Below, piece after piece: positions 46,001 through 59,700 of a stretch of 64,000 nucleotides of DNA; the stretch's first letter is position 1, and each line of letters opens with the position of its first letter. Source of the DNA: Mercurialis annua (Eukaryota; Streptophyta; Magnoliopsida; Malpighiales; Euphorbiaceae). The notes beneath the pieces are model-generated. The model worked only from the letters and a program-made list of their open reading frames with translations. It was not told where the DNA came from and did no database searches. The stretch lies in contig NC_065570.1 of the NCBI RefSeq assembly GCF_937616625.2, positions 26,870,046 to 26,934,045 of the forward strand, read 5' to 3'. The translations under genes and the position numbers were made by a program.

Positions 46001-49000
46001 TTGGCTTAAATTGCTAAAAAGGCGAAACGCTTGGATTTGTTTCGTAGCGTTTGTAAACGTTTGGCTTAAATTACTAAAAAGGTGAAATGCTTGGAATTGT
46101 TTTTTAACGTTTGTAAACGTTTGGCTTAAATTGCTAAAAACGTGAAACGTTTGGATTTGTTTGGAAATGTTTATAAATGTTTGGCTTAGATTGCTAAAAA
46201 GATGAAATATTTGGATTTATTTCATAACCTTTGTAAACGTTTGGCTTAAATCGCTAAAAAGGTGAAATGTTTTGATTTGTTTCGTAGCGTTTGTAAACAT
46301 TTGGCTTAAATTACTAAAAAGGTGAAATGCTTAGAATTGTTTTTTAACGTTTGTAAACGATTGGCTTAAATTGCTAAAAAGGTGAAACGTTTGGATTTAT
46401 TTCGAAATGTTTATAAACGTTTGGCTTAAATTGCTAAAAAGATGAAATATTTGGATTTATTTCATAACCTTTGTAAACGTTTGGATTAAATCGCTAAAAA
46501 GGTGAAATGTTTTGATTTGTTTCGTAACGTTTGTAAACATTTGGGTTAAATTGCTAAAAAGGGGAAACGTTTAGATTTGTTTCGTAATGTTTGTAAACGT
46601 TTGGCTTAAATTGCTAAAAGGTGAAACGTTTGGATTTGTTTCGTAACGTCTGTAAACGTTAGGCGTAAATTGCTAAAAAGGTGAAATGTTTGGATTTGTT
46701 TCGTAATGTCTGTAGACGCTCAGCTTAAATCGCTAAAAAGGTGAAACGTTGGGATTTGTTTCGTAACGTTAGTAAACGTTTGGCTTAAATTTCTAAAAAT
46801 GTAGAACGCTTGGATTTGTTTCGTAACGTTTGTAAACGTCTAGCTTTAATTTCTAAAAAGATGAAACTCTTGGATTTGTTTCGGAACGTTTGTAAACGTT
46901 TTGCTTAAATTGCTAAAAAGGCGAAATGCTTGGATTTGTTTCTTAACGTTTGTAAACGTTTGGCTTATATTGCTAAAAAGGTTAAACGCTTGGTTTTTGT
47001 TTCGTATCATTTGTAAAGGTTCGGCTTAAATCGCTAAAAATGTGAAATGTTTGGATTTGTTTCGTAACGTTTTTAATGTTTGATTTTGTTTCGTAACGTT
47101 TGTAAATGTTCGGCTTAAATCGCTAAAAACGCGAAATGTTTGGATTTATTTCGTAACATTTGTAAATGTTTGGCTTAAATTGCTAAAAAGGAGAAACGTT
47201 TGGATTTGTTTCGTAGCGTTTGTAAATGTTTGGCTTAAATCGCTAAAAAGTTAAAATGTTTGGTTTTGTTTCATAACGTTTGTAAACGTTTGGCTTAAAT
47301 CGCTAAAAAGTTAAAATGTTTGGATTTGTTTCGCAACGTTTTACACGTTTGGCTTAAATCGCTTAAATGGAGAAAGATTTGGATTTGTTTCGTAACGTTT
47401 GTAAACGTTTGGCTAAAGTTGCTAAAAAGGTGAAACGCTTGGTTTTATTTCGTAACTTTTGTAAAGGTTTGGCTTAAATTGCAAAAAATGTGAAACGTTT
47501 GGATTTGTTTCGTAACGTTTTAAACGCTTGGATTTGTTTCGGAACGTTTGTAAACATTTGGCTTAAATTACTAACAAAGGGAAATGCTTTGTTTTGTTTC
47601 GTAACGTTTGTAAAGGTTTGGCATAAATCGCTAAAAAGATGAAACTTTTGGATTTGTTTCGTAACGTTTTAATAATTTGGTTTTGTTTCGTAACGGTTGT
47701 AAACGTTTTGCTTAAATCGCTAAAAAGGTGAAACATTTGGATTTGTTTCGTAAAGTTTGTAAACGTTTGGCGTAAATCGCTAAAAAGGTGAAACGTTTGG
47801 ATTCGGTTCGTAACTTTGTAAATGTTTTGCTTAAATCGCTATAAAGGCAAAATGTTTGAATTTGTTTTGTAACTTTATAAACGTTTGGCTAAAATCGCCA
47901 AAAAGGTGAAACGTTTGGATTAGTTTTGTGACGTTTGTAAACGTGTGGCTTAAATTTCTAAAATTGTGAAACTCTTGGATTTGTTTCCTAACGTTTCTAA
48001 ACGTTTGGCTTAAATCGCCAAAAAGGTGAAACAATTGGATTTGATTCATAACGTTTGTAAATGTTTGGCTTAAATTGCTAAAAAGGTGAAACGTTTGGAT
48101 TGGTTTCGTACCGTTTGTAAATATTTGGCTTAAATCGCTAAAAAGGTGAAACGTTTGGATTTGTTTCGTAACGTTTGTAAACGTTTCGCTTCGATTGCTA
48201 AAAATGAAACATTTGGATTTGTTTCGTAACGTTTGTAAACGTTTGGCTTAAATCGCTAAAAAGATTAAATATTTGGATTTGTTTCGTAACATTCGAAATG
48301 TTTGGCTTAAATCGCTAAAATGGGAAAACGTTTGGATTTGTTTCGCAATGTTTGTAAACGTTTGGCTTAAATTGCTAAAAATGTGAAATGTTTGGTTTTA
48401 TTTTATAACGTTTGGCTTAAATTACTAAAAAGGTGAAACATTTGGATTTGTTTCGGAACGTTTGTAAAAGTTTGGCTTAAATTTCTAAAAAGGTGAAACG
48501 CTTGGATTTGTTTCGTAACGTTTGTAAACGTTTTGCTTAAATGGAAAAAAAATGAAACGCTTGGTTTTGCTTCGTAACGTTTGTAAAGGTTTGGCCTAAA
48601 TCACTAAAAATGGAAACGTTTATTTTTGTTCCGCAACGTTTGTAAACGTTTGGCTTCAATCGCCTAAAAAGGGGAAACGTTTGGATTTGTTTCGTAACGT
48701 TTGTAAACGTTTCGCTTAAATCGTTAAAAAGGCGAAACGTTTGAAATTGTTTCGTAATGTTCGTAAACGTTTGGCTAAAATCGCTAAAAAGGGAAACGTT
48801 TGAATTTGTTTCGTAACGTTTGTAAACGTTTGGCTTAAATCGCTAAAAAGGTGAAACGTTTGGATTTGTTTCTTATCGTTTGTAAACGTATGGCTTAAAT
48901 CGCTAAAAAGGTGAAACGTTTGGATTTGTTTCGTATCCTTTGTAAATGTTTGGCTTAAATTGCTAAAAAGGTGAAACACTTTGATTTGTTTCGTAACCTT

Positions 49001-52000
49001 TGTAAAGGTTTGGCTTAAATTGCTAAAAAGGAGAAATGCTTAGATTTGTTTCGTAACGTTTTTAAACGTTTGGCTTAAGCTGCTAAAAAGGTGAAACGCT
49101 TCGTTTTGTTTCGTAACGTTTGTAAGGGTTTGGCTTAAATCGCTAAAAATGTGAATCGTTTGGATTTGTTTCGTAACGTTTTAAACGCTTGGATTTGTTT
49201 CGGAACGTTTGTAGACATTTGGCTTAAATTTCTAAAAAGGTGAAATTCTTGGTTTTGTTTCTTAACGTTTGTAAAGGTTTCACTTAAATCGCTAAAAAGG
49301 GGAAACGTTTGGATTTGTTTCATAACGTTTTAAAAGATTGGTTTTGTTTCGTAACGTTTGTAAAGGCATGGCTTAAATCGCTAAAAAGGTGAAACATTTG
49401 GATTTGTTTCGTAACATTTGTAAACGTTTGGCTTAAATCGCTATAAAGGGGAAACGTTTGAATTTGTTTCATAACTTTGTATACATTTGGCTTAAATCGC
49501 TATAAAGGCGACACGTTTGGATTTGTTTCGTAACTTTGTAAACGTTTGGCTTAAATCGCCAAAAAGGTGAAACGTTTGGATTTGTTTCGTGATGTTTGTA
49601 AACGTTTGGCTTAAATTGCTAAAAAGGTGAAACACTTGGATTTGTTTCGGAACGTTTGTAAACGTTAAGCTTAAATTGCTAAAAAGGTAAAACGTTTGGA
49701 TTTGTTTCTTAACGTTTGTAATCATTTGGCTTAAATTGATAAAAAGGTGAAACGATTGGTTTTGTTTCGTACAATTGTAAAGGTTTGGCTTAAATCGCTA
49801 AAAATGTGAAACATTTTAATTTTTTCGTAACATTTTAAACATTTGATTTTGTTTCGTAACGTTTTTAAGGTTTGGCTTAAATCTCTAAAAATATGAAACG
49901 TTTAGATTTGTTTTGTAACGTTTTAAACGTTTGGTTTCAATTAGTAACATTTGTAAACGTTTAGCTTAAACCGCTAAAAAGGGGAAACGTTTGGATTTGT
50001 TTCGTATAGATTGGAAACGTTTGGCTTAAATTGCTAAAAAGGGGAAACGCTTGGATTTGTTTCGTAATGTTTGTAAATGGTTGGCTTAAATTACTAAAAA
50101 GGCTAAACGCTTGGATTTTTTTCGTTACGTTTGTAAACGTTTGGCTTAAATTGCTATAAAGGTAAAACTCTTGGATTTTTTTAGTAACGTTTGTAAACGT
50201 TTGGCTTAAATCGCTAAAAAGGTGAAACATTTGGATTTGTTTCCTAACGTTTGTAAACGTTTGGCTTAAATCGCTAAAAAGAGGAAACGTTTGGATTTGT
50301 TTCGTAACGTTTTTAAATATTTGGCTTAAATTGCTAAAAAGGTGAAATGTTTGGATTTGTTTCGTAATGTTCTAAACGTTTGGCTTAAATCGCTAAAATG
50401 GAAAAACGTTTGGATTTGTTTAGCAATGTTTGTAAACTTTGGGTTAAATTGCTAAAAAAAATTTGTTTTATTTCGTAACTTTTGTAAAGGTTCGACTTAA
50501 ATCGCTAAAAAGGTTCGACTTAAATCGTTTGGATTTGTTTCGTAACATTTGTAAACGTTTGGTTTAAATTACTAAAAAGGTGAAACGCTTGGATTTGTTT
50601 CGTAAGGTTTGTAAACGTTTGGCTTAAATTGCTAAAAAGGTGAAACGCTTGAATTTGTTTCATAACGTTTGTAAACATTTGGCTTAAATTGCTAAAAAGG
50701 TAAAACACTTGGTTTTGATTCGAAACGTTTGTAAAGGTTTGGTTTAAATCGCTAAAAATGGAAACATTTGGATTTATTTGGTAACGTTTTAAACGTTTGA
50801 TTTTATTTCGTAACGTTTGAAAACGTTTGGCTTAAATCGCTACAAAGGGGAAACATTTGGATTTTTTTCGTAGCATTTGTAAATGTTTGGCTTAAATCGC
50901 TAAAAAGGCGAAACGTTTGGATTTGTTTCGAAACGTTTGAAAACGTTTGGCTTAAATCGCTAAAAGGGTGAAACGTTTAGATTTGTTTCATAACGTTTGT
51001 AAACGTTTGGCTTAAACCGCTAAAAAGGGGAAACGTTTGGATTTGTTTCATATTGTTTGTAAACGTTTGGCTTAATTTGCTAAAAAGGTGAAACGCTTGT
51101 ATTTGTTTCGTAAAGTTTGTAAACGTTTGGCTTAAATTGCTAAAACGGAGAAATCCTTGAATTTTTTTCGTAACGTTTGTAAACGTTTGGCTTAAGTTGC
51201 TAAAAAGGTGAAACGCTTGATTTTATTACGTAACGTTTGTAAAGGTTTGTCTTAAATCGCTAAAAATGTGAAACATTTTAATTTGTTTCGTAATGTTTCA
51301 AACGTTTGGTTATGTTTCGTAGCGTTTGTAAAGGTTTGGCTTAAATCGCTAAAAATATGAAACGTTTAGATTTGTTTCGTAACATTTTAAACGTTTGGTT
51401 TTGTTTCGTAACATTTGTAAATGTTTGGCTTAAATTGCAAAAAAGGGGAAACATTTTGGATTTGTTTCGTAACGTTTGTAAACGTTTGGCTTAAATTGTT
51501 AAAAAGGCGAAACGCTTGGATTTGTTTCGTAGCGTTTGTAAAAGTTTGGCTTAAATTACTAAAAAGGTGAAATGCTTGGAATTGTTTTTTAACGTTTGTA
51601 AACGTTTGGCTTAAATTGCTAAAAAGGGGAAACGTTTGGATTTGTTTCGAAATGTTTATAAATGTTTGGCTTACATTGCTAAAAAGATGAAATACTTGGA
51701 TTTATATCATAACCTTTGTAAACGTTTGGGTTAAATCGCTAAAAAGGTGAAAGGTTTTGATTTGTTTCGTAGCGTTTGTAAACGTTTGCCTTAAATTACT
51801 AAAAAGGTGAAATGCTTGGAATTGTTTTTTAACGTTTGTAAACGTTTGGCTTAAATTGCTAAAAAGGTGAAACGTTTGGATTTGTTTCGAAATGTTTATA
51901 AACGTTTGGCTTAAATTTCTAAAAAGATGAAATATTTGGATTTTTTTCATAACCTTTGTAAACGTTTGGATTAAATCGCTAAAAAGGTGAAATGTTTTTA

Positions 52001-52880
52001 TTTGTTTCTTAACGTTTGTAAACATTTGGGTTAAATTGCTAAAAAGGGGAAACGTTTGGATTTGTTTCGTACGTTTGTAAACGTTTGGCTTAAATCGCTA
52101 AAAGGGGAAACGTTTGGATTTGTTTCGTAACGTCTGTAAACGTTTGGCGTAAATTGCTAAAAAGGTGAAATGTTTGGATTTGTTTCGTAATGTTTGTAGA
52201 CGCTCAGCTTAAATCGCTAAAAAGGTGAAACGTTGGGATTTGTTTCGTAATGTTATTAAATGTTTGGCTTAAATCTCTAAAAATGTGAAACGCTTGGATT
52301 TGTTTCGTAACGTTTGTAAACGTCTGGCTTTAATTTCGAAAAAGATGAAACTCTTGGATTTGTTTCGGAACGTTTGTAAACGTTTTGCTTAAATTGCTAA
52401 AAAGGCGAAATGCTTGGATTTCTTTCTGAACGTTTGTAAACGTTTGGCTTATATTGCTAAAAAGGTTAAACGCTTGGTTTTTGTTTCGTAACGTTTGTAA
52501 AAGTTCGGCTTAAATCGCGAAAAATGTGAAATGTTTGGATTTGTTTCGTAACGTTTTAATGTTTGATTTTGTTTCGTAACGTTTGTAAATGTTTGGCTTA
52601 AATCGCTAAAAACGCGAAATGTTTGGATTTATTTCGTAACATTTGTAAACGTTTGGCTTAAATTGCTAAAAAGGAGAAACGTTTGGATTTGTAGTGTTTG
52701 TAAATGTTTGGCTTAAATCGCTAAAAAGTTAAAATGTTTGGTTTTGTTTCATAACGTTTGTAAACTTTTTTCTTAAATCGCTAAAAAGTTAAAATGTTTG
52801 GATTTGTTTCGCAACGTTTTAAACGTTTGGCTTAAATCGCTTAAATGGGGAAACATTTAGATTTGTTTCGTAACGTTTGT
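42092..52880 (-). repeat. Adjacent tandem duplication of about 5.4 kb
   Basis: Copy 1 (about 42092-47400) and copy 2 (about 47401-52880) have the same rare variants in the same order. Examples are CTAAAGTTGC at 42104 and 47412, GATTCGGTTCG at 42492 and 47800, a doubled GGTTCGACTTAAATCG at about 45005 and 50490, and TTAAACGCTTGGTTTTTG at about 46983 and 52467. The offset grows from 5308 to 5487 bp, in steps of roughly one to two monomers. About 90 monomers were copied as a block. Confidence 0.85.
46030..46540 (-). repeat. 240-bp four-monomer duplication
   Basis: The run GCTTGGAATTGTTTTTTAACG, GAAATGTTTATAA, GATGAAATATTTGGATTTAT and AAATGTTTTGATTTG appears at about 46081 and again 240 bp later. 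The same pair is present in copy 2 of the 5.4-kb duplication at 51561 and 51801, so the four-mer doubled first. Confidence 0.8.
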
Positions 52881-55800
52881 AAACGTTTGGCTTAAATTGC
52901 TAAAAAGGTGAAATGTTTGGTTTTGTTTCGTAACGTTAGTAAACGTTCGGCTTAAATTGCTAAAAAGGTGAAACATTTGGATTTGTTTCATAACGTTTGT
53001 AAACGTTTGGCTTATATTTCAAAAAAGGAGAAACGCTTGGATCTGTTTTGTTACGTTTGTAAACGTTTGGCTTAATTTTCTAAAAAGGTGAAACTCTTGG
53101 TTTTGTTTCATAACGTTTTAAAATGTTTGGCTTAAATTGCTAAAAGATCAAACGCTTGAATTTGTTTCGTAATGTTTGTAGACGTTTGCCTTAAATTGCT
53201 TAAAAGGTGAAACGCTTGGTATCTGTTTCGTAACGTTTTTAACGTTTGGTTTTGATTCGTAGCATTTGTAAACGTTTTGGCGTAAATTGCTAAAAAGGCG
53301 AAATGTTTGGATTTGTTTCGTAACGTTTGTATACGTTTGGCTTAAATCGCTACAAAGGTGAAACGTTTGTGTTTGTTTCGTAACGTTTGTAAACGTTTGG
53401 CTTAAATCGTTAAAAAGGTGAAATGTTTGGATTTGTTTCGCATCGTTTGTAAATGTTTGGCTTAAATCGCTAAAATGGTGAAATGTTTGGATTTGTTTCG
53501 TAAAATTGCTAAAAAGGTGAAACGCTTTGATTTGTTTCGTAATGTTTGTAACAGTTTGGCTTAAATTGCTAACAAGGAGAAACGCTTGGATTTGTTTCGT
53601 AAAGTTTGTAAACTTTTGGCTTAAATTGCTAAAAAGGTGAAACGTTTGGATTTGTTTAGTAGCGTGTATAAACATTTGGCTTAAATCGCTAAAACGGTGA
53701 AACGTTTGGATTTGTTTCGTACCGTTAGTAAACTTTTGGCTTGAATCTCTAAAAAGGTGAAACGTTTGGATTTGTTTTATAACGTTTGTAAAGGTTTGGC
53801 TTAAATTGCTAAAAAGGTGAAACACTTGGATTTGTTTCGTAACGTTTGTCAACATTTGGCTTAAATTGCTAAAAAGGTGAAACGCTTGGATATGTTTCGT
53901 TACGTTCGTAAACATTTGGCTTAAATTGCTTAAAAGGTGAAACGCGTGGTTTTGTTTCGTAATGGTTGTAAACGTTTGACTTAAATTACTAAAAAGGTGA
54001 AACATTTCGATTTGTTTTGGATCGTTTGTAAACGTCTACTTAAATCACTAAAACGGTGAAACGTTTGGATTTGTTTCATACCGTTTGTAAACGATTGGCT
54101 TAAATCGCTAAAAAAGGGAAACGTTTGGATTTGTTTTGTAACGTTTGTAAACGTTTAGCTTAAATCGCTAAAATGGTGAAACGTTTGGATTTATTTTGTA
54201 ACGTTTGTAAACGTTTGGCTTAAATTGCTAAAAACCAGAAACGCTTGGATTTGTTTCATAACGTTTGTAAACGTTTGGCTTATATTGCTAAAAAGGTGAA
54301 ATTCTTGGGTTTGTTTCGGAACGGTTGTAAACGTTTGGTTTATATTGCTAAAAAGGTGAAACGCTTGGATTTGTTTCGTAACGTTTATAAACGTTACGCT
54401 TAAATTGCTAAAGAGGTGAAACGCTTGATTTTGTTTCGTAACGTTTGTAAAGGTTTGGTTTAAATCGCTAAAAATGTAAAACATTTGGAAATTACTAAAA
54501 AGTGAAATGCTTGGTTTTGTTTCGTAACGTTTGTAAAGGTTTGGCATAAATCGCTAAAAAGGTGTAACTTTTGGATTTGTTTCGTAACGTTTAAAAATTT
54601 GGTTTTGTTTCGTAACCTTTGTAAACGTTTTGCTTAAATCGCTAAAAAGGTGAAACATTTGGATTTGTTTCGTAACGTTTGTAAAAGTTTGGCGTAAATC
54701 ACTAAAAAGGTGAAACTCTTGGATTTGTTTCGTAACGTTTTTAAACATTTAGCTTAAATCGCCAAAAAGGTGAAACAATTGGATTTGATTAATAACGTTT
54801 GTAAATGTTTAGCTTAAATCGCTAAAAAGGTGAAACGTTTGGATTTTTTTCGTAAGGTTTGTAATATTTGGCTTAAATCGCTAAAAAGGTGAAACGTTTG
54901 GATTTATTTCGTAAGGTTTATAAACGTTTTGCTTCAATCGCTAAAAATGAAACGTTTGTATTTGTTTCGTAACGTTTGTAAACGTTTGGCATAAATCGCT
55001 AAAAAGGTGAAATGTTTGGATTTGTTTCGTAACGTTCTAAACGTTTGGCTAAAATTGCTAAAATGGGAAAACGTTTGGATTTGTTTCGCAATGTTTATAA
55101 ACATTTGGCTTAAATTGCTAAAAATGTGAAATGTTTGGTTTTATTTTGTAACGTTTGGCTTAAATTACTAAAAATATGAAACACTTGGATTTGTTTCGGA
55201 ACGTTTGTAAACGTTTGGCTTAAATTTCTATAAAGGTGAAACGCTTGGATTTGTTTCGTAACGTTTGTAAACGTTTGGCTTAAATTGCAAAAAATGTGAA
55301 ACGCTTGGTTTTGTTTCGTAACGTTTGTAAAGGTCTAGCCTAAATTGCTAAAAATGGAAACGTTTAGTTTTGTTTCGTAACGTTTGTAAACGTTTGGCTT
55401 AAATCGCTAAAAAGGGGAAACATTTGGATTTGTTTCGTAACGTTTGTAAACATTTTGCTTAAATCGCTAATAAGGCGAAACATTTGAAATTGATTCGTAA
55501 TATTCATAAACTTTTGGCTTGAATCGCTAAAAATGTGAAACGTTTAGATTTGTTTCGTAACGTTTGTAAACGTTTGGCTTAAATCGCTAAAAAGGTGAAA
55601 CGTTTGGATTTGTTTCGTATCGTTTGTAAACATATGGCTTAAATCGCTAAAAAGGTGAAACGTTTGGATTTGTTTCGTAACCTTTGTAAATGTTTGACTT
55701 AAATTGCTAAAAAGGTGAAACACTTTGATTTGTTTCGTAACGTTTATAAAGGTTTGGCTTAAATTGCTAAAAAGGAGAAATGCTTAGATTTGTTTCGTAA

Positions 55801-56749
55801 CGTTTGTAAACGTTTGGCTTAAGCTTCTAAAAAGGTGAAACGCTTGGTTTTGTTTCGTAATCTTTGTAAGGGTTTGGCTTAAATTTCTAAAAAGGTGAAA
55901 TTCTTGGTTTTCTTTCTTACGTTTGTAAAGGTTTCGCTCAAATCGCTAAAAAGTTGAAACGTTTGGATTTGTTTCGCAACGTTTTAAACGTTTGGTTTTG
56001 TTTTGTAACGTTTGTGAAGGTTTGGCTTAAATCGCTAAAAAGGGGAAACATTTGGATTTGTTTCGTAACATTTGTAAACGTTTGGCTTAAATCCCTATAA
56101 AGGGGAAACATTTGGATTTGTTTCGTAACATTGTAAACGTTTGGCTTAAATCGCTATAAAGGCGAAACGTTTGGATTTGTTTCGTAACTTTGTAAACGCT
56201 TGGCTTAAATCGCCAAAAAGGTGAAACATTTGGGTTTGTTTCGTGACGTTTGTAAACATTTGGTTTAAATAGCTAAAAAGGTGAAACACTTGGATTTGTT
56301 TCAGAACGTTTGTAAACGTTAGGCTTAAATTGCTAAAAAGGTGAAACGCTTGGATTTGTTTCGTAACGTTTGTAAACATTTGGCTTAATATGCTAAAAAG
56401 GTGAAACGCTTGGTTTTGTTTCGTAACGTTTGTAAACGTTTGGCTTAAATCGCTAAAAAGTTAAAATGTTTGGATTTGTTTCGCAACGTCTTAAACGTTT
56501 TGCTTAAATCGCTAAAATGGGGAAACATTTGGATTTGTTTCGTAACGTTTGTAAACGTTTGGCTTAAATTGCTAAAAAGGTGAAATGTTTGGTTTTGTTT
56601 CGTAACGTTTGTAAACGTTCGGCTAAAATTGCTAAAAAGGTGAAACGTTTGGATTTGTTTCCTAACGTTTGTAAACGTTTGGGTTAAATGGCTAAAAAGG
56701 TGAAACACTTCGTTTTGTTTCGCAACGTTTTAAAATGTTTGGCTTAAAT

Positions 56750-59700
56750 TGCTAAAAGATCAAACACTTGGATTTGTTTCGTAACGTTTGTAAACGTTTG
56801 GCTTAAATTGCTTAAAAGGTGAAACCCTTGGTATTTGTTTCGTAATGTTTTTAACGTTTGGTTTTGTTTCGTAACGTTTGTAAACGTTTGGCTTAAATCG
56901 CTAAAAAGGCGAAATGTTTGGATTTTTCTCGTAACGTTTGTATACATTTGGCTTAAATTGCTAAAAAAGGGAAACGTTTGTATTTGTTTCGTAACGTTTG
57001 TAAACGTTTGGCTTAAATCTCTAAAAAGGGGAAACGTTTGGATTTGTTCCGTAACGTTTGTAAACATTTCGCTTAAATCGCTAAAAAGGCGAAACGTTTG
57101 AAATTGTTTCGTAATGTTTGTAAACTTTTGGCTTAAATCGCTAAAAATGTGAAACGTTTAGATTTGTTTCGCAACGTTTGTAAACGTTTTTCTTAAATCG
57201 CTAAAAAGGTGAAACGTTTGGATTAGTTTCGTATCGTTTGTAAACGTATGGCTTAAATCGCTAAAAAGGTGAAACGTTTGGATTTGTTTCGTAACCTTTG
57301 TAAATGTTTAGCTTAAATTGCTAAAAAGGTGAAACACTTTGATTTGTTTCCTAACGTTTGTAAAGGTTTGGCTTAAATTGCTAAAAAGTAGAAATGCTTA
57401 GATTTGTTTCGTAACGTTTGTAAAGGTTTGGCTTAAATTGCTAAAAAGGTGAAACGTTTAGATTTGTTTCGTAACGTTTGTAAACGTATGGCTTAAATCG
57501 CTAAAAAGGTGAAATGTTTGGATTTGTTTCGTAACCTTTGTAAATGTTTGGCTTAAATTGCTAAATAGGTGAAACACTTTGATTTGTTTCATAACGTTTG
57601 TAAACGTTTGGCTTAAATTGCTAAATAGGAGAAATGCTTAGATTTGTTTTGTAACGTTTGTAAACGTTTCGCTTAAGCTGCTAAAAAGGTGAAACACTTG
57701 GTTTTGTTTCGTAACGTTGGTAATGGTTTTGCTTAAATCGCTAAAAATGTGAAACGTTTGGATTTGTTTCGTAACGTTTTAAACGCTTGGATTTGTTTCG
57801 GAACGTTTGTAAACATTTGGCTTAAATTTCTAAAAAGGTGACATGCTTGGTTTTGTTTCGTAACGTTTATAAAGGTTTCGGTTAAATCGCTAAAAAGGTG
57901 AAACGCTTGGATTTTTTTCGTAACGTTTTAAACGTTTGGTTTTGTTTTGTAACGTTTGTATAGGTTTGGCTTAAATCGCTAAAAAGGTGAAACATTTGGA
58001 TTTGTTTCGTAACATATGTAAACGTTTGGCTTAAATCGCTATGAAGGGGAAACATTTAGATTTGTTTCGTAACTTTTTAAACGTTTGGCTTAAATCGCTA
58101 TAAAGGCGAGATGTTCGAATTTGTTTCGTAACTTTGTAAACGTTTGTCTTAAATCGCCAAAAAGGTGAAACGTTTGGATTTGTTTTGTGAGGTTTGTAAA
58201 TGTTTAGCTTAAATTGCTATAAAGGTGAAACACTTGAATTTGATTCGGAACGTTTATAAACGTTAGGCTTAAATTGCTATAAAGGTGAAACGCTTGGATT
58301 TGTTTCGTAACGTTTGTATACGTTTGGCTTAAATTGCTAAAAAGGTGAAACAATTGGTTTTGTTTCGCAACGTTTGTAAAGGTTTGGCTTAAATCGCTAA
58401 AAATATGAAACGTTTTAATTTTTTTCGTAACATTTTAAACATTTTATTTTTTTTCGTAATGTTTTTAAGGTTTGGCTTAAATCGCTAAAAATATGAAACG
58501 TTTGGATTTGTTTCGTAAAGTTTTAAACGTTTGGTTTTTTTTAGTAACGTTTGTAAACGTTTGGCTTAAATTGCTCAAAAGGGGAAACATTTGGATTTGT
58601 TTCGTAAAGTTTGTAAACGTTTGGCTTAAATTGCTAAAAAGGTGAAAAGCTTCGATTTGTTTCATAATGTTTGTAAAGGTTTGGCCTAAATTACTAAAAA
58701 GGTAAAAAACGCTTGGATTTATTTCGTTACGTTTGTAAACGTTTGGCTTAAATTGCTATAATGGTAAAACTCTTGGATTTTTTTCGTAAGGTTTGTAAAG
58801 GTTTCGCTTAAATCGCTAAAAAGGTGAAACATTTGGATTTTTTTCATGACGTTTGTAAACGTTTGGCTTAAATCGCTAAAAAGGTGAAACGGTTGGATTT
58901 GTTTCGTAACGTTTGTAAATATTTGCCTTAAATCGCTAAAAAGGTGAAAGGCTTGGATTTGTATCGTAACGTTTGTAAATGTTTGGCTTAAATTGCTAAA
59001 AAGGTGAAACGCTTGGTTTTGTTTCGTAATGTTTGTATATGTTTGGCTTAAATCGCTAAAAATGGAAACGTTTGGATTTATTTCGTAACGTTTTAAACGT
59101 TTGGTTTTGTTTCGTAATGTTTATAAACGTATGGTTTTGATACGTAACGTTTGAAACGTTTGGCTTAAATCGCTAAAAAGGGGAAACGTTTGGATTTGTT
59201 TCGTAATGTTTGTATACGTTTGGCTTAAATCGCTAAAAAGGCGAAACGTTTGGATTTGTTTCGTAACGTTTGTAAACTTTTGGCTTATATCGCTAAAAAT
59301 GTGAAACGTTTAGATTTGTTTCGTAACGTTTGTAAACGTTTGGCTTAAATCGCTAAAAAGGTGAAACGTTTGGATTTGTTTCGTATCGTTTGTAAACGTT
59401 TGGCTTAAATCGCTAAAAAGGTGAAACATTTGGATTTGTTTCGTAACCTTTGTAAACTTTTGGCTTAAATTGCTAAAAAGGTGAAACACTTTGATTTGTT
59501 TCGTAACTTTTGTAAACGTTTGGCTTAAATTGCTAAAAAGGATAAATGCTTGGATTTTTTTCGTAATGTTTGTAAACGTTTGGCTAAAGTTGCTAAAAAG
59601 GTGAAACGCTTGGTTTTATTTCGTATTTTGTAAAGGTTTGGCTTAAATCGCAAAAAATGTGAAACGTTTGGATTTGTTTCGTAACGTTTTAAACGCTTGG

